Shown here piece after piece: positions 1 to 9,924 of a stretch of DNA of 64,000 bases. The translations under genes and the position numbers were made by a program. A model generated the notes under the pieces. That model had not been told where the DNA came from. It saw nothing but the letters and a program-made list of their open reading frames with translations, and did no database searches. The stretch's first letter is position 1, and each line of letters starts with the position of its first letter. The DNA lies in NCBI GenBank assembly GCA_026692845.1, contig JAPLNM010000089.1:62001-126000 (forward strand). Reading direction: 5' to 3'. The stretch comes from Planctomycetota bacterium (GTDB lineage Bacteria > Planctomycetota > Planctomycetia > Pirellulales > Pirellulaceae).

Positions 1-477
1 GCGATGAAACTCGCCGGCCAAGACACGTTGTTCAATCGCTAGGATCTTTTCGAGTCGTCGGGCATGCCTAGGTTGCGGCGCGTATTTGGCTCCGAGAAAC
101 GCCTTGATAATTTCAAAGGCCAATTCTGGACCGATGACCCGAGCCCCGATGCACAGGACGTTCATGTCATCGTGTTCGACTCCTTGGCGAGCCGAGTAGG
201 TGTCATGGCATAGGCTTGCGCGGATGCCCGGGAATTTGTTGGCAGCGACGCTGACTCCGACGCCCGATCCGCAGACCAAAATCCCTCGGTCGATCGAACC
301 GGCGATCATTCGGGTTGCAACGGCTTCGGCAAAGTCGGGAAAATCGCAGGATTCGGGCGAGTGGGTTCCACAATCGATCGCTTCGACCCCCAGAGAGGCC
401 AGGAACTGGTGCACCTCGTTTTTCATCGAAAAACCGGCGTGGTCCCCTGCGATCGCGTAACGTGTGTTTTGGCTCAT
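1..477 (-). CDS. rpiB: Ribose-5-phosphate isomerase B (3' end cut by window)
   Basis: Interconverts ribose 5-phosphate and ribulose 5-phosphate in the non-oxidative pentose phosphate pathway. Read on the minus strand from the ATG at 477, the frame opens MSQNTRYAIAGDHAGFSMK, with the AGDHAG phosphate-binding motif. It continues through DCGTHSPESCDFPDFA, LVCGSGVGVSVAANKFPGI and CHDTYSARQGVEHDDMNVLC, which are the hallmark RpiB/LacA blocks. 159 residues are visible and the family is about 145-160 residues long, so only the last few residues and the stop lie outside the window. It is divergent from rpsA, with a 277-bp gap between the two starts. The identification rests on motif recognition and is very secure. 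Confidence 0.95.
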   Translation of the reverse strand, partial: MSQNTRYAIAGDHAGFSMKNEVHQFLASLGVEAIDCGTHSPESCDFPDFAEAVATRMIAGSIDRGILVCGSGVGVSVAANKFPGIRASLCHDTYSARQGVEHDDMNVLCIGARVIGPELAFEIIKAFLGAKYAPQPRHARRLEKILAIEQRVLAGEFHR

Positions 478-754
478 AAAGTCTCTCGGATTTGTAAAAA
501 TGCGCCGTTGCCGTCTTGAGGCCTCGCGGGTACACTTCGTCCCGTTAGGTTTGTAGGGTTTTTGGGCAAACTTGGTCGTCTGCCCCCCGCGATCCGCTCC
601 TCGTTATGACTGGTCGTTTCGCCGCTGATTCCACTGTTTTATCGCTAAGAAGGAGCCTAGACAATCGATTTAAGCATTGGTTGATCGGATTCCTGGCTGC
701 GATTTTGGGATTTCTCCAGCGTCGTGCGAACCGGAATTTTCAGGTCTGTTTCCC

Positions 755-2536
<1,782 letters not shown>

Positions 2537-2582
2537 CTCGCTGAGCGACTCGATGGCGCTCTAGTTCAAAGTTGATCTTCCT

Positions 2583-2620
2583 AGCTTCGGATGCTTTCAA
2601 AAGCATCCGAAGCTTTTTTT
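2583..2620 (+). terminator. Rho-independent terminator of rpsA
   Basis: A perfect 14-bp inverted repeat (AGCTTCGGATGCTT paired with AAGCATCCGAAGCT) closes a TCAA loop and runs straight into seven T residues. It lies 46 bp after the rpsA stop and ends before the next gene, which therefore needs its own promoter. Confidence 0.93.
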
Positions 2621-2689
2621 ATGCGCTGCTACCCAATCGCTCATGCTAAAATAAATCTACTCAACCTCCAATCCAACCGACGCGTACCC

Positions 2690-4156
2690 ATGCGACGCCA
2701 ATCCAACCCAAGGTGCCCCCCTCCCATGACCCAACGAAGACTCTTCCTGGCCGATATGGGGATGGGATTTACCGGTCTTGCCCTCGGTGCAATGCTTCAA
2801 AAGGATGGATTTGCACACTCGGACCAAAATTGGCTTGCCCCCGACGGTAAACCCCATAAAGCTCCCAAAGCCAAAAGCGTGATCTGGCTTTTCATGAACG
2901 GAGGGGTCAGCCATATGGAGAGCTTCGATCCCAAACCGATGCTGACGAAGTACGCTGGCAAAACGATCGCAGAAACGCCCTTTGCAGAAACCCAAGACCC
3001 CAAAAAACTCGCTATCGAACGGCTCGTTGTACCCGACGGAAACGGAAACCAGCGCAACACCCTGTATCCGCTCCAAGTCGGATTCAAAAAATACGGACAA
3101 AGCGGCATCGAAGTCAGCGATTGGTTCCCTCATATCGGATCCCAAGTCGACAAGCTTGCGATCGTTCGCTCGATGTGGACGACCGACTCGAACCACGGAG
3201 CGCAAACCCAATTCCATTCCGGCCGCCATCAAAACGACGGCGATTTTCCAACCCTGGGCGCTTGGGTGCACTACGGATTGGGGACTCTCAACGAAGACCT
3301 TCCTCAATTCATCTCGATGGGGAACCGAGAATACTGGAACAAAAAAGATGGTCACTATCTAGGCCCAGCGCACGACGCAGTTCCTTTGAAAGTCGATCCA
3401 AATGCACCCTTGGACTTCGGAAAACCCGAACGGGCTCTGGATCCCCAAGCCCAAGCGATCGGGGCGGATTTGGTCCGGGAACTGAACCTCCAACGTGGCC
3501 TGGAGTACCCCAACGATCCAGCCCTTGCGGCTCGTATCGCCTCGTACGAACTAGCCTTCCGCATGCAGCGATCGATCCCCGAAGTGGTCGACTTTGCGCA
3601 GGAGACCGCAGAGACCCAAGCCCTCTACGGGATCGATCAGCCTCATAGCCGTGACTTTGGCATGCAGCTCTTGGCCTCGCGACGGCTCGTCGAACGCGGA
3701 GTGCGTTTCATCCAAATCCAACATGGGGCCGGTGGGGCAGGGACCTGGGATGCGCATGGGGGCCTGAAAGCCAACCACGAAAACAATGCCAAAGCCGTCG
3801 ACCAGCCGATCGCAGGGCTTCTGATTGACTTGGAACGACGCGGTTTGCTCAAAGAGACCCTAGTGGTCTTTGCTACCGAGTTCGGGCGCACACCAGGTGC
3901 CCAAGGTTCCGATGGACGCGATCACCATATCTTCGGGTTTAGCGTTTGGCTAGCCGGTGGTTCGATTCGCGGCGGTATGGTCCATGGTTCGACTGACGAA
4001 ATCGGTTTCCACGCGTCGGAGGATCGGCACTATGTGACCGATGTGCACGCGACGATCCTCGAGCAACTCGGACTCGACTCGCGACGACTTGAAATCCCCG
4101 GTCGCAAACGGCTTGAAATCGACCATGGTAGACCGATCTCTGCGATCATCGGCTAG
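2690..4156 (+). CDS. DUF1501 domain protein with twin-arginine-like signal
   Basis: Member of the DUF1501 family, exported sulfatase-fold-like proteins very abundant in planctomycetes; the biochemical role is unknown. The start at 2690 (MRRQSNPRC) is preferred because the frame upstream runs into the rpsA terminator. ATG 2726 ([12 protein letters not shown]) is the alternative. The N-terminus has [20 protein letters not shown], a twin-arginine motif followed by a hydrophobic stretch. Family blocks include [57 protein letters not shown] and [19 protein letters not shown] near the C-terminus. The length of 488 residues is usual. It overlaps the next, convergent gene by 11 bp. It is not beside a DUF1553/DUF1549 partner here, unlike many family members. 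Confidence 0.9.
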   Translation: MRRQSNPRCPPPMTQRRLFLADMGMGFTGLALGAMLQKDGFAHSDQNWLAPDGKPHKAPKAKSVIWLFMNGGVSHMESFDPKPMLTKYAGKTIAETPFAETQDPKKLAIERLVVPDGNGNQRNTLYPLQVGFKKYGQSGIEVSDWFPHIGSQVDKLAIVRSMWTTDSNHGAQTQFHSGRHQNDGDFPTLGAWVHYGLGTLNEDLPQFISMGNREYWNKKDGHYLGPAHDAVPLKVDPNAPLDFGKPERALDPQAQAIGADLVRELNLQRGLEYPNDPALAARIASYELAFRMQRSIPEVVDFAQETAETQALYGIDQPHSRDFGMQLLASRRLVERGVRFIQIQHGAGGAGTWDAHGGLKANHENNAKAVDQPIAGLLIDLERRGLLKETLVVFATEFGRTPGAQGSDGRDHHIFGFSVWLAGGSIRGGMVHGSTDEIGFHASEDRHYVTDVHATILEQLGLDSRRLEIPGRKRLEIDHGRPISAIIG

Positions 4157-4403
4157 CGACTTTCGCTTGAGCTTGACGCTCCTCGATGGCTCGGAGCAAG
4201 TCGTCGATTCCCAAACCGTACTTGCTCAGTACGGCACCCATCACGCTTCCGACATGCTCGCATCGTCCACGGCGTAGAGAAGCCTTTTCGGGGGAGTCGA
4301 TCGTCGAAACCGCCGTGGTGCTCCTTGGGGTTTGCACCGCGGGTGCATCCCAATCAAAAGTATGCTGCACGTATTTGACACTTGCGACTGCGATTGCTGA
4401 CAT
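4146..4403 (-). CDS. Small hypothetical protein (85 aa)
   Basis: I do not recognise this protein. It reads [19 protein letters not shown] and ends in a helical, charged stretch, [21 protein letters not shown]. There is no signal peptide or membrane segment. The frame can be extended upstream to 4439, but the ATG at 4403 has a GGGAG Shine-Dalgarno 9 nt upstream (GGGAGTCAAAAGAG before ATG), which decides the start. It is convergent with the DUF1501 gene, overlapping its 3' end by 11 bp. The good ribosome binding site and an orderly C-terminal helix favour a real gene. Confidence 0.6.
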   Translation of the reverse strand: MSAIAVASVKYVQHTFDWDAPAVQTPRSTTAVSTIDSPEKASLRRGRCEHVGSVMGAVLSKYGLGIDDLLRAIEERQAQAKVASR

Positions 4404-4705
4404 CTCTTTTGACTCCCTACGGGGCTTTGAACCCAACAACTCCGGATTCCCCTAGCAAGTCACCCGCTTGCTATAGCCTTAGAATCGCCATGCGTGTGAC
4501 ACGTTTGGTCACTGGCCCAAGAATTCGGAAAAAAAGGAATAAATTTTCCAGACGCTTCTCCCTTCCAAAGCAACCAACGAAGCCAGCAAGCAGCACCTGC
4601 AAGCACTTTGATTGGCAAGCGTGCTTCGAGTACCATGAGTGTTTCACGCGGCGTATGTCGCATCGTTTTGTTTCACTTGCCACCAACCAACGATCCATCC
4701 ATCCC
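4404..4705. other. Divergent intergenic region
   Basis: 302 bp between the small minus-strand gene and mtnD. It should hold both promoters. It includes an A/T-rich patch near 4520-4550 (a run of A followed by GGAATAAATTTTCC), but I could not assign a -35/-10 pair, an operator or a SAM riboswitch with confidence. Confidence 0.4.
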
Positions 4706-5293
4706 ATGGCCACCGTTTACATCCCCGCCGAAAACCAAAGCATCACCGACTCCGAAGCGATCTGCGCATTTCTCAAACCCTTTGGGATCTGGTACGAGCA
4801 CTGGCAGGTTGCCGGACGCTTGGACCCGACGTCTACCGACGCCCAGATCCTCTCGGAGTACTCGCCGGAGATCGAGAAGGTCAAAGCCGCCGGCGGCTTC
4901 CTGACGGCCGATGTCATCAACGTCAATCCCAACACACCGAACCTCGATGCGATGCTCTCGAAGTTCAACAAGGAGCACACCCATTCGGAGGACGAAGTCC
5001 GATTCACCGTCGAGGGCAAGGGGGTCTTTCATCTCCATCCCGAGAACGGTCCGGTCTTTAGCGTTACGGTCGAAAGTGGTGACATGATCAATGTCCCTTG
5101 TGGGATGAAGCACTGGTTCAATCTCTGCGATGATCGTCGGATCCGTTGCATCCGATTCTTTGAGGACGTCTCGGGCTGGACCCCTGAGTATGTCGACCAA
5201 GGGGTCCATGGCGAGTTTAGCCCGATGTGTTTTGGCAAATCGCATGTGCCCTCGAATGCTTCTGGCCAACCGGCACCGATTCTCAGGACCTAG
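4706..5293 (+). CDS. mtnD: Acireductone dioxygenase
   Basis: Cupin metalloenzyme of the methionine salvage cycle. It oxidises acireductone (1,2-dihydroxy-3-keto-5-methylthiopentene) to the 2-oxo acid precursor of methionine and formate; with Ni in place of Fe it gives an off-pathway product. The 195-residue protein starts at ATG 4706 (MATVYIPAENQSITD), although the frame is open much further upstream. The metal-binding set is complete: H91, H93 and E97 in EHTHSEDEVRF, and H136 in GMKHWF. Family blocks FGIWYEHW and RCIRFFEDVSGWTP are present. mtnC follows 44 bp downstream on the same strand, acting one step earlier in the same pathway. Confidence 0.94.
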   Translation: MATVYIPAENQSITDSEAICAFLKPFGIWYEHWQVAGRLDPTSTDAQILSEYSPEIEKVKAAGGFLTADVINVNPNTPNLDAMLSKFNKEHTHSEDEVRFTVEGKGVFHLHPENGPVFSVTVESGDMINVPCGMKHWFNLCDDRRIRCIRFFEDVSGWTPEYVDQGVHGEFSPMCFGKSHVPSNASGQPAPILRT

Positions 5294-5337
5294 AAACGCA
5301 ACCCTCGAATAGGCGCTTTGGGCCTTAGGACATCTCG

Positions 5338-6123
5338 ATGGAATCTCTCTCTAAAATCACTCGCATCGCTCGCTGTGCGCTTCTGGATATCGAGGGCACC
5401 GTGGCAGACGTTCGGTTTGTCTATGACGTGATGTTCCCCTTCGTTCGGGAGCACTTGCGCGAGTTTTTGCAGGACCATTGGAACTCTCCTTCGATCCAAA
5501 GCGGCTTGTCGCTGTTGGCGATCGATGCTGGCTATCGGCCCGACAATATCCCTTGGAAAGCCCAACCTGGACTATCCGACCTCCAAGCTCCCGAGCAAGC
5601 GATCGATCAGGTCGTATTGGCCGTCGGACGGCTCATGGATCGCGACAGCAAAACCACCGGGCTCAAATCGCTCCAAGGTCTTGTGTGGGAATCGGGTTTC
5701 CGCAGTGGCAAGCTACGTGCGGAGGTATTTGCCGACGTGGTTCCGGCGTTGGAGCGATGGAAGAAGGCCGGCGTCGAGTTGCGGATCTACTCTTCGGGTT
5801 CGATACTAGCGCAAAAACTTTTCTTTGCGCACACAACCGTAGGGGATTTGACCCCGTTTTTTAGTGGCAACTACGATACGACCATCGGCTCGAAGAAGGA
5901 GCCTGAGAGCTACTTGAAAATCGCTGAGGACCTAAGGCTCTCGCCGACGCAGGTCCTTTTCTTTACCGATGTTCTCGGGGAGATCCAAGCGGCTCGATCG
6001 GCTCAGATGCAAGTCATCGCGTGTGTTCGGCCCAACAATGCGCCTTTGCCTAAGGATTTCGACGGTCCTACGATCGAGTCGTTCGACCAAGTCGAACTAT
6101 TGGCAAGTCCGACTCGCGACTGA
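5338..6123 (+). CDS. mtnC: Enolase-phosphatase E1 / acireductone synthase
   Basis: HAD-superfamily bifunctional enzyme of methionine salvage. It enolises and dephosphorylates diketomethylthiopentyl-1-phosphate to acireductone, the substrate of the adjacent mtnD product. HAD motif I is DIEGT at residues 17-21, the E1-type form of DxDGT. Motif II is in YSSGSILAQKLFF and motifs III/IV are in SKKEPESYLKIAEDL and VLFFTDVLGEIQAAR. The length of 261 residues is slightly longer than the E. coli-type proteins. TAGGA lies upstream of the ATG. Other salvage genes (mtnA, mtnB) are not in the window. Confidence 0.93.
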   Translation: MESLSKITRIARCALLDIEGTVADVRFVYDVMFPFVREHLREFLQDHWNSPSIQSGLSLLAIDAGYRPDNIPWKAQPGLSDLQAPEQAIDQVVLAVGRLMDRDSKTTGLKSLQGLVWESGFRSGKLRAEVFADVVPALERWKKAGVELRIYSSGSILAQKLFFAHTTVGDLTPFFSGNYDTTIGSKKEPESYLKIAEDLRLSPTQVLFFTDVLGEIQAARSAQMQVIACVRPNNAPLPKDFDGPTIESFDQVELLASPTRD

Positions 6124-6203
6124 ACCGCCGACGTTTTACCGTCAAATCGAGCTATCAATGAAAAGGTCGCATTTCCGAGGCATAACTGCGATCAAAGCGG
6201 AAC

Positions 6204-6230
6204 GGCGCAAGCCGTCCGGTGAGTCCAAAA
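6204..6230 (+). repeat. GCAA-loop hairpin repeat, copy 1
   Basis: ACGGC-GCAA-GCCGT hairpin with a GNRA-type loop, followed by CCGGTGAGTCCAAAA. 26 of 27 positions over 6204-6230 match the copy at 6690, and the one differing base changes a stem pair in concert with the base just upstream. Confidence 0.7.
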
Positions 6231-6456
6231 ATAGGTTTTCCAGGAATTTCTGTATCGGCGAGCCCGTCGGAACGCGTCCGAAACTCACCGCGAAGGCGCA
6301 AAGTTCGCCAAGTTCAAGGGCGACCGGTAGCGGAAACAGAGTTCGGTTCAACACTGTATTGGGTTTAGCTTTGCGACTGTTTTGGCTCGCGTAAGAAGCG
6401 TAAACGTTGGTTGGGTTTAGCCTAGTAAATGAATGAAAAAACTGATGCTGTGCGTC

Positions 6457-6475
6457 TTGGGGGCTCTGCCCCCAA
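6457..6475. repeat. GC-rich short hairpin
   Basis: TTGGGGGC paired with GCCCCCAA across a TCT loop, an 8-bp perfect stem, followed by a further ACCCCC run. It has no T-tract, so it is probably not an intrinsic terminator. Similar G/C hairpins are common interspersed elements in planctomycete intergenic DNA (general impression, not verified). Confidence 0.5.
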
Positions 6476-6547
6476 ACCCCCGGGATTTATCGCATTGTGG
6501 CCAAAGGCAAGTGGCAGGTGCCGGGTGGGAGACCCTCGACCTCCATG

Positions 6548-6575
6548 ATGGTAGATCGATTGTCCCCAATCGATC
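6548..6575 (+). repeat. 28-bp palindromic dispersed repeat, copy 1
   Basis: Contains GATCGATTG and CAATCGATC as a perfect 9-bp inverted repeat around a TCCC loop (6554-6575), preceded by ATGGTA. The same 28 bp occurs, inverted, at 36655-36682. Confidence 0.75.
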
Positions 6576-6689
6576 GGAACCTGAAAGCCACCGCCGCCAG
6601 TAAGACAAAACAGTCCAACAGCCGTAAGACTCCTCCGCTTGCGCGTCGGTGTATTTCGGCGCATGCTGAGGGGTTTTTGAAAGCGGTTG

Positions 6690-6716
6690 GGCGCAAGCCC
6701 TCCGGTGAGTCCAAAA
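6690..6716 (+). repeat. GCAA-loop hairpin repeat, copy 2
   Basis: GGGC-GCAA-GCCC hairpin followed by TCCGGTGAGTCCAAAA. Compared with copy 1, one stem pair is C-G there and G-C here, so pairing is kept while the sequence changes. Confidence 0.7.
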
Positions 6717-6726
6717 AACAGTACTC

Positions 6727-7218
6727 CTAGTCCTCGTGCCTGACGGGCAATCGATTGAGCAGTTGCCGGCGCTCTTGCCACTGAGGCATGTAGCGATCCA
6801 TCAAAGCGATGAAGCGAGCATTGTGCGTCGGTTCGAGCAAATGCACCATCTCATGGACGACGATGTACTCAAGGCATCGTGCCGATTTTTTGGCCAAGTC
6901 GGTGTTCAAGCGAATGCTCGAAGTTGCCGGATTGCAGCTCCCCCAACGCGTTTTCATCCTACAAACGAAAAATCGCTCGATCGTAACCCCCAAATGCTGC
7001 TCCCATCGTGCAATCGGTTTTGGAACCTCAAGCCGCAGTTGCTCTCGGTACCATCGATCGAGTATCTCTTGTCGCTGAGTACGATCCGCTCCGGGGCGGA
7101 CGCTCATTGTCATTATGTGGACTCGGACGGAAACCGATGGCGGTTGGTCTTTTTCAACGGTCTTGGCCGTCTGTAGCGCCCATGTAACTCGGTGCATGGC
7201 GTCGTGCGGCGCTTGCAT
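6727..7218 (-). CDS. YgjP-family (DUF45) metallopeptidase, C-terminal part only; possibly decayed
   Basis: Zinc metallopeptidase-like protein of the YgjP/DUF45 (M48-like) family, function uncertain. The C-terminal two thirds match the family closely: RVRP-type strand (MSVRPGADR), LDRWYREQL, CRMKTRWGSCNP, CLEYIVVHEMVHLLEPTHN with HExxH at H122-H126, then a YMPQWQERRQLLN ending. Family members are about 230-240 residues with a roughly 90-residue N-terminal lobe. Here only 163 residues are open and the first 25 or so do not resemble the family. Upstream DNA in another frame (reading SYMGATDGQDR, then a stop) sits where the family has its GRRY block, which suggests a frameshift. It may be a pseudogene whose C-terminal frame is intact. 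Confidence 0.6.
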   Translation of the reverse strand: MQAPHDAMHRVTWALQTAKTVEKDQPPSVSVRVHIMTMSVRPGADRTQRQEILDRWYREQLRLEVPKPIARWEQHLGVTIERFFVCRMKTRWGSCNPATSSIRLNTDLAKKSARCLEYIVVHEMVHLLEPTHNARFIALMDRYMPQWQERRQLLNRLPVRHED

Positions 7219-7339
7219 TTCGCGTCGCGCACCTAAAATCGAGTCGTTTTTCGTGTCGCGCGAGTCGCCAAATCACCGGGGTTTTGAATGTCCAAGCCTG
7301 CCCACGATGCACGCCGGCATAGGCGCCGTTGGATTCGAA

Positions 7340-7702
7340 CTAAGCGTTCCGTTGCCCTGACGCCGCATGCCGACGTTTAGATCCTCCACCTTCGGAGGCG
7401 ATCACAGAATCGAAGACGCTCCTTCGACCGTTCTCGGAAGCGAGCAATGCTTGGACTGGATTCGGCCGCAAATTGAGCAAGACTTGCTTGAAGTAGGTTT
7501 CGAAAGCAAACAAACCCAGGAAAACGGCATACGTCAAGAAAAATGCAATATCCGTAAACCAGTCGTATGCCGTGGCTTTAGGAAAGCAATAACAATAGAT
7601 CGTGAGCAAAGAAGGGGAAATCAAGCCGAATACAATTGCCGCGTTTATCGACCCACCTCTTCCGCAAGTATAGCCTGCGAGCAACGCAGCAGAAAGAAGC
7701 AT
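7340..7702 (-). CDS. Hypothetical membrane protein, C-terminal part of a TGA-split frame
   Basis: I do not recognise a family. The 120 residues contain three hydrophobic segments: MLLSAALLAGYTC, INAAIVFGLISPSLLTIYCYCF and WFTDIAFFLTYAVFLGLFAFE. A polar tail follows (RRSVFDSVIASEGGGSKRRHAA). Upstream the same frame is open and hydrophobic (LLFIFFAFAFFVRRQW) back to a single TGA at 7805-7807. Beyond that TGA the frame continues as the next listed gene. No ATG, GTG or TTG lies between the TGA and the ATG at 7702. It is therefore either an independent protein starting at 7702 or the second half of one gene (7340-8092) broken by a nonsense codon. Confidence 0.45.
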   Translation of the reverse strand: MLLSAALLAGYTCGRGGSINAAIVFGLISPSLLTIYCYCFPKATAYDWFTDIAFFLTYAVFLGLFAFETYFKQVLLNLRPNPVQALLASENGRRSVFDSVIASEGGGSKRRHAASGQRNA

Positions 7703-7804
7703 CTGGGCAATATCGGCCTTTTGAGAAATCTGTGGGTCGACGTCAGATTCCCCAATCCACTGACGTCTGACAAAAAACGCAAAAGCGAAGAAAATAAAAA
7801 GTAA

Positions 7805-8092
7805 TCACGCTGACAGGAGTCTTCCAAGGAAAAGCGACGAAACGACTTCCCCGAGTTTCCCGATTCTAGTTGCTTCAAACCCTAGTCTTAGTCCCTGTAA
7901 GGCGAGGCCAGTAATGCCAATTCCGATAGCAACGTATGACAATATATTTGACGTCGCGTTTATTTGTCTTTTCGCGCGCATAGCGTCTGCAGATAATCGG
8001 TACCCAAGCTCTCGACGTTTCGATTGCTTTCGCGTTGAACTCTGTTGGATTTCTGCCATCCGAGCTCGAAGGGATAGGGGACTACTGGTCAT
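7805..8092 (-). CDS. Hypothetical small membrane protein, N-terminal part of a TGA-split frame
   Basis: About 95 residues from ATG 8092 (MTSSPLSLRARMAEIQQ). The frame also opens from a TTG at 8101, and ATG 8056 (MAEIQQ) is another candidate. A basic, helical N-terminal half (RKQSKRRELGYRLSADAMRA) leads to one membrane segment, ILSYVAIGIGITGLALQGL, then ends GRLLSA at TGA 7805-7807. The downstream sequence in the same frame starts immediately with a hydrophobic helix, so the stop falls inside what looks like a second membrane segment. No family recognised and no partner gene is obvious. Confidence 0.45.
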   Translation of the reverse strand: MTSSPLSLRARMAEIQQSSTRKQSKRRELGYRLSADAMRAKRQINATSNILSYVAIGIGITGLALQGLRLGFEATRIGKLGEVVSSLFLGRLLSA

Positions 8093-8262
8093 CTGCTGCA
8101 AGTTAGATTCGTTGCTTTAGGAAATTTCTAGACCTTGTTTGCCTCAATTTGAATCGTTGGCGCGTTAGATACATAGATTGTTGGGTGGTTTAGGTGACTA
8201 CCCCGATTTCTGCTGATGTTTTCAACGTTTAGGTTTTGCCTCTACTGATCTGAAAGGTCGAG

Positions 8263-9279
8263 ATGATGAAGTTTTCACAATTGCAAGTGATTGTTGCAGC
8301 GGGAGCCTTGGCTACGGTGGCGAGCTTGGCCGCACCGAGCTTCGCTGCGGTCGTTTCGTTTGGCTCTGGTGGTAACCAGTTCAACATGGAGTTTGTCATG
8401 ATCGGCAACCCAAATAATGCTGCCGATACTACCGGTGAACCGAATCCTGCTGGCGCCGTGGGTTACGAGTATGGGATTGGCAAGTTCGAAGTCAGTGAGG
8501 ACATGATCGCGAAATACAACGCGAACTTTGGTACGGCGAATTCACTTGCGATTACACTTCAGGATATGACGTCCTATGGAGGCAACAGCCACAATAAACC
8601 TGCCACGGGTGTTTCTTGGAATGAAGCGGCCCGGTTTGTCAACTGGCTCAACACGAGCACTGGGAACCAGGCTGCCTATAAATTCACCACCGGCGGCGTC
8701 AATGATGACATCGCTTTGTGGACGTCTGGAGATGCCGGTTACGACGCGAATAACTTGTACCGCAACAGTTTGGCGAAGTACGTCTTGCCGAGTTACAAAG
8801 AGTGGCACAAGGCGGCTTATTACGATCCAATCATCAGCACCTATTACGATTACCCTACCGGCAGTAACACCCCTCCGACGGCAGTCGCAAGTGGCACGAC
8901 CGCAGGAACTGCGGTATACTTCCAATCCATTGCACAAGGCCCAGCGACTGTTGATCAAGCCGGTGGATTGAGCCCTTACGGCGTGATGGGGCTTGGGGGC
9001 AACGTCAGGGAATGGGAGGAGGGTTCGCAGGATCTAGCTAATAGTAGCGGTTCTTCTATTCTCGCGGTCCGCGGTGGCAATTGGTTTCTCAGCTTCCAAT
9101 ATTTGATGCCGTGGGACCCGTCCGGATTCGACCCCCTTCAAAAGAACTACAACACCGGTTTTCGCGTCGCAAGTCTGTCTTCATCCGCCCCACCCGTAGT
9201 GCCTGAGCCGAGCATGATGGTGATAGGGACGTTGTTTGGTATAGGTGGGCTCGTGGCTAAGAGGCGGCTGAAGAAGTAA
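8263..9279 (+). CDS. Secreted FGE/SUMF1-like domain protein with PEP-CTERM anchor
   Basis: The 338-residue protein has a Sec signal peptide (residues 1-29, ending APSFAA) and a formylglycine-generating-enzyme-like fold. Recognisable blocks are GVSWNEAARFVNWLN, YVLPSYKEWHKAAYYDP, PYGVMGLGGNVREWEEG, AVRGGNW and TGFRVASL. It ends with a PEP-CTERM sorting tail (residues 313-338: VPEPSMMVIG, a hydrophobic stretch, then KRRLKK). The active-site cysteines of true sulfatase-modifying FGE are absent, so it is probably a structural or binding version of the fold. AAAGGTCGAG precedes the start ATG-ATG. Such proteins are sorted by the exosortase/EpsH system, whose genes are not in this window. Confidence 0.88.
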   Translation: MMKFSQLQVIVAAGALATVASLAAPSFAAVVSFGSGGNQFNMEFVMIGNPNNAADTTGEPNPAGAVGYEYGIGKFEVSEDMIAKYNANFGTANSLAITLQDMTSYGGNSHNKPATGVSWNEAARFVNWLNTSTGNQAAYKFTTGGVNDDIALWTSGDAGYDANNLYRNSLAKYVLPSYKEWHKAAYYDPIISTYYDYPTGSNTPPTAVASGTTAGTAVYFQSIAQGPATVDQAGGLSPYGVMGLGGNVREWEEGSQDLANSSGSSILAVRGGNWFLSFQYLMPWDPSGFDPLQKNYNTGFRVASLSSSAPPVVPEPSMMVIGTLFGIGGLVAKRRLKK

Positions 9280-9418
9280 CCCTTTTTCCTTTGGTAAATA
9301 TTCGTTTGATCCGCTGTCGAATCGTAGCCATCCGCTGCCAAGCGGTGGACAGCGGCGCGAGTAACGCTTCCACCGTCTGGCGACAGGTGGCTACGGCCGA
9401 GGAACGTGAATCGTCCGA

Positions 9419-9706
9419 TTGCGAAGGTACAATGCGTGCACGAATACATCAACATTACACCATCTGCCGAACGACCAGAAGCTCCGGATCATCTTTGAAT
9501 TGTGGGACGACCTTGCGTCGAGTAATGCAGCGATCGTATTGCCTGACGAGGTGATCGCCGAGGCACAGCGCAGAAGGGCGGAATTGCTTGCTGTCCCCGA
9601 GATCGCGATTGACGACGAGGACACGATCGATGGAGACTGCGTCTACTTCGTTTCCCTGGTTATAGGCTCCAGCGACCGCTCTAGATGGTTCGACCGTGTT
9701 CGATAG
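9419..9706 (+). CDS. Addiction-module antitoxin-like protein, orphan and possibly decayed
   Basis: The central part, LPNDQKLRIIFELWDDL followed by IVLPDEVIAEAQRRRAELLA, resembles the small 'putative addiction module component' antitoxins (helix with ELWDSL, then LP-x4-ELxRR). The tail after AIDDEDTIDGD does not match the family. There is no ATG: the frame opens with TTG 9419, and an ACG at 9440 stands where a natural MNTSTLHHLP start would be, suggesting a lost start codon. No RelE/ParE-type toxin follows. I read this as a lone or degenerating antitoxin. Confidence 0.4.
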   Translation: MRRYNACTNTSTLHHLPNDQKLRIIFELWDDLASSNAAIVLPDEVIAEAQRRRAELLAVPEIAIDDEDTIDGDCVYFVSLVIGSSDRSRWFDRVR

Positions 9707-9819
9707 CATGGCCTGATTTTCTAAATTCTGGTGCCAAACCTAAGGACGAACACGGGTAAGGATCCCCGTTTCTGGGCACGCTCTTGTGCCCGAAGAATAA
9801 AGATCCCGTGAATACAAAC

Positions 9820-9901
9820 AACCACGGAACACACCGGAGCCACGGAAAGGTGACATAACGGTGGGAGGATTCGTTTCCGTGTGTTCGGGTGTTCGGTGGT
9901 T
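9820..9901. repeat. Imperfect inverted repeat (possible miniature element)
   Basis: AACCACGGAACAC at 9820-9832 pairs with GTGTTCGGTGGTT at 9889-9901 (12 of 13), enclosing about 56 bp with further CCACGGAA / TTCCGTGTG complementarity. No gene is present between 9707 and 9924. It looks like an interspersed intergenic element rather than a terminator, as no T-tract follows. Confidence 0.45.
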
Positions 9902-9924
9902 AAGAAAAACCGGATAGCCGCCAA

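Larger units (their letters stand above)
6124..6726. other. Gene-free region with dispersed hairpin repeats
   Basis: About 600 bp with no credible gene. It holds two copies of a GCAA-loop hairpin repeat, one GC-rich hairpin and one 28-bp palindromic repeat that recurs at 36.6 kb (listed separately). Reading frames through it are short and low-complexity. It looks like an accumulation of small non-coding repeat elements next to a decaying gene. Confidence 0.6.

Noticed and set aside
6124-6726. Insertion sequence
   Set aside because: Repeats are present but no transposase frame or terminal inverted repeats with target duplication could be seen.
7367-7804. Plus-strand frame of 145 aa opposite the split membrane protein
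   Set aside because: The minus-strand reading shows ordered membrane segments, the plus-strand one is polar without a family or ribosome binding site.
9721-9924. Minus-strand frame of 67 aa
   Set aside because: It reads through the inverted repeat at 9820-9901, so its sequence comes from a repeat element; no start signal.
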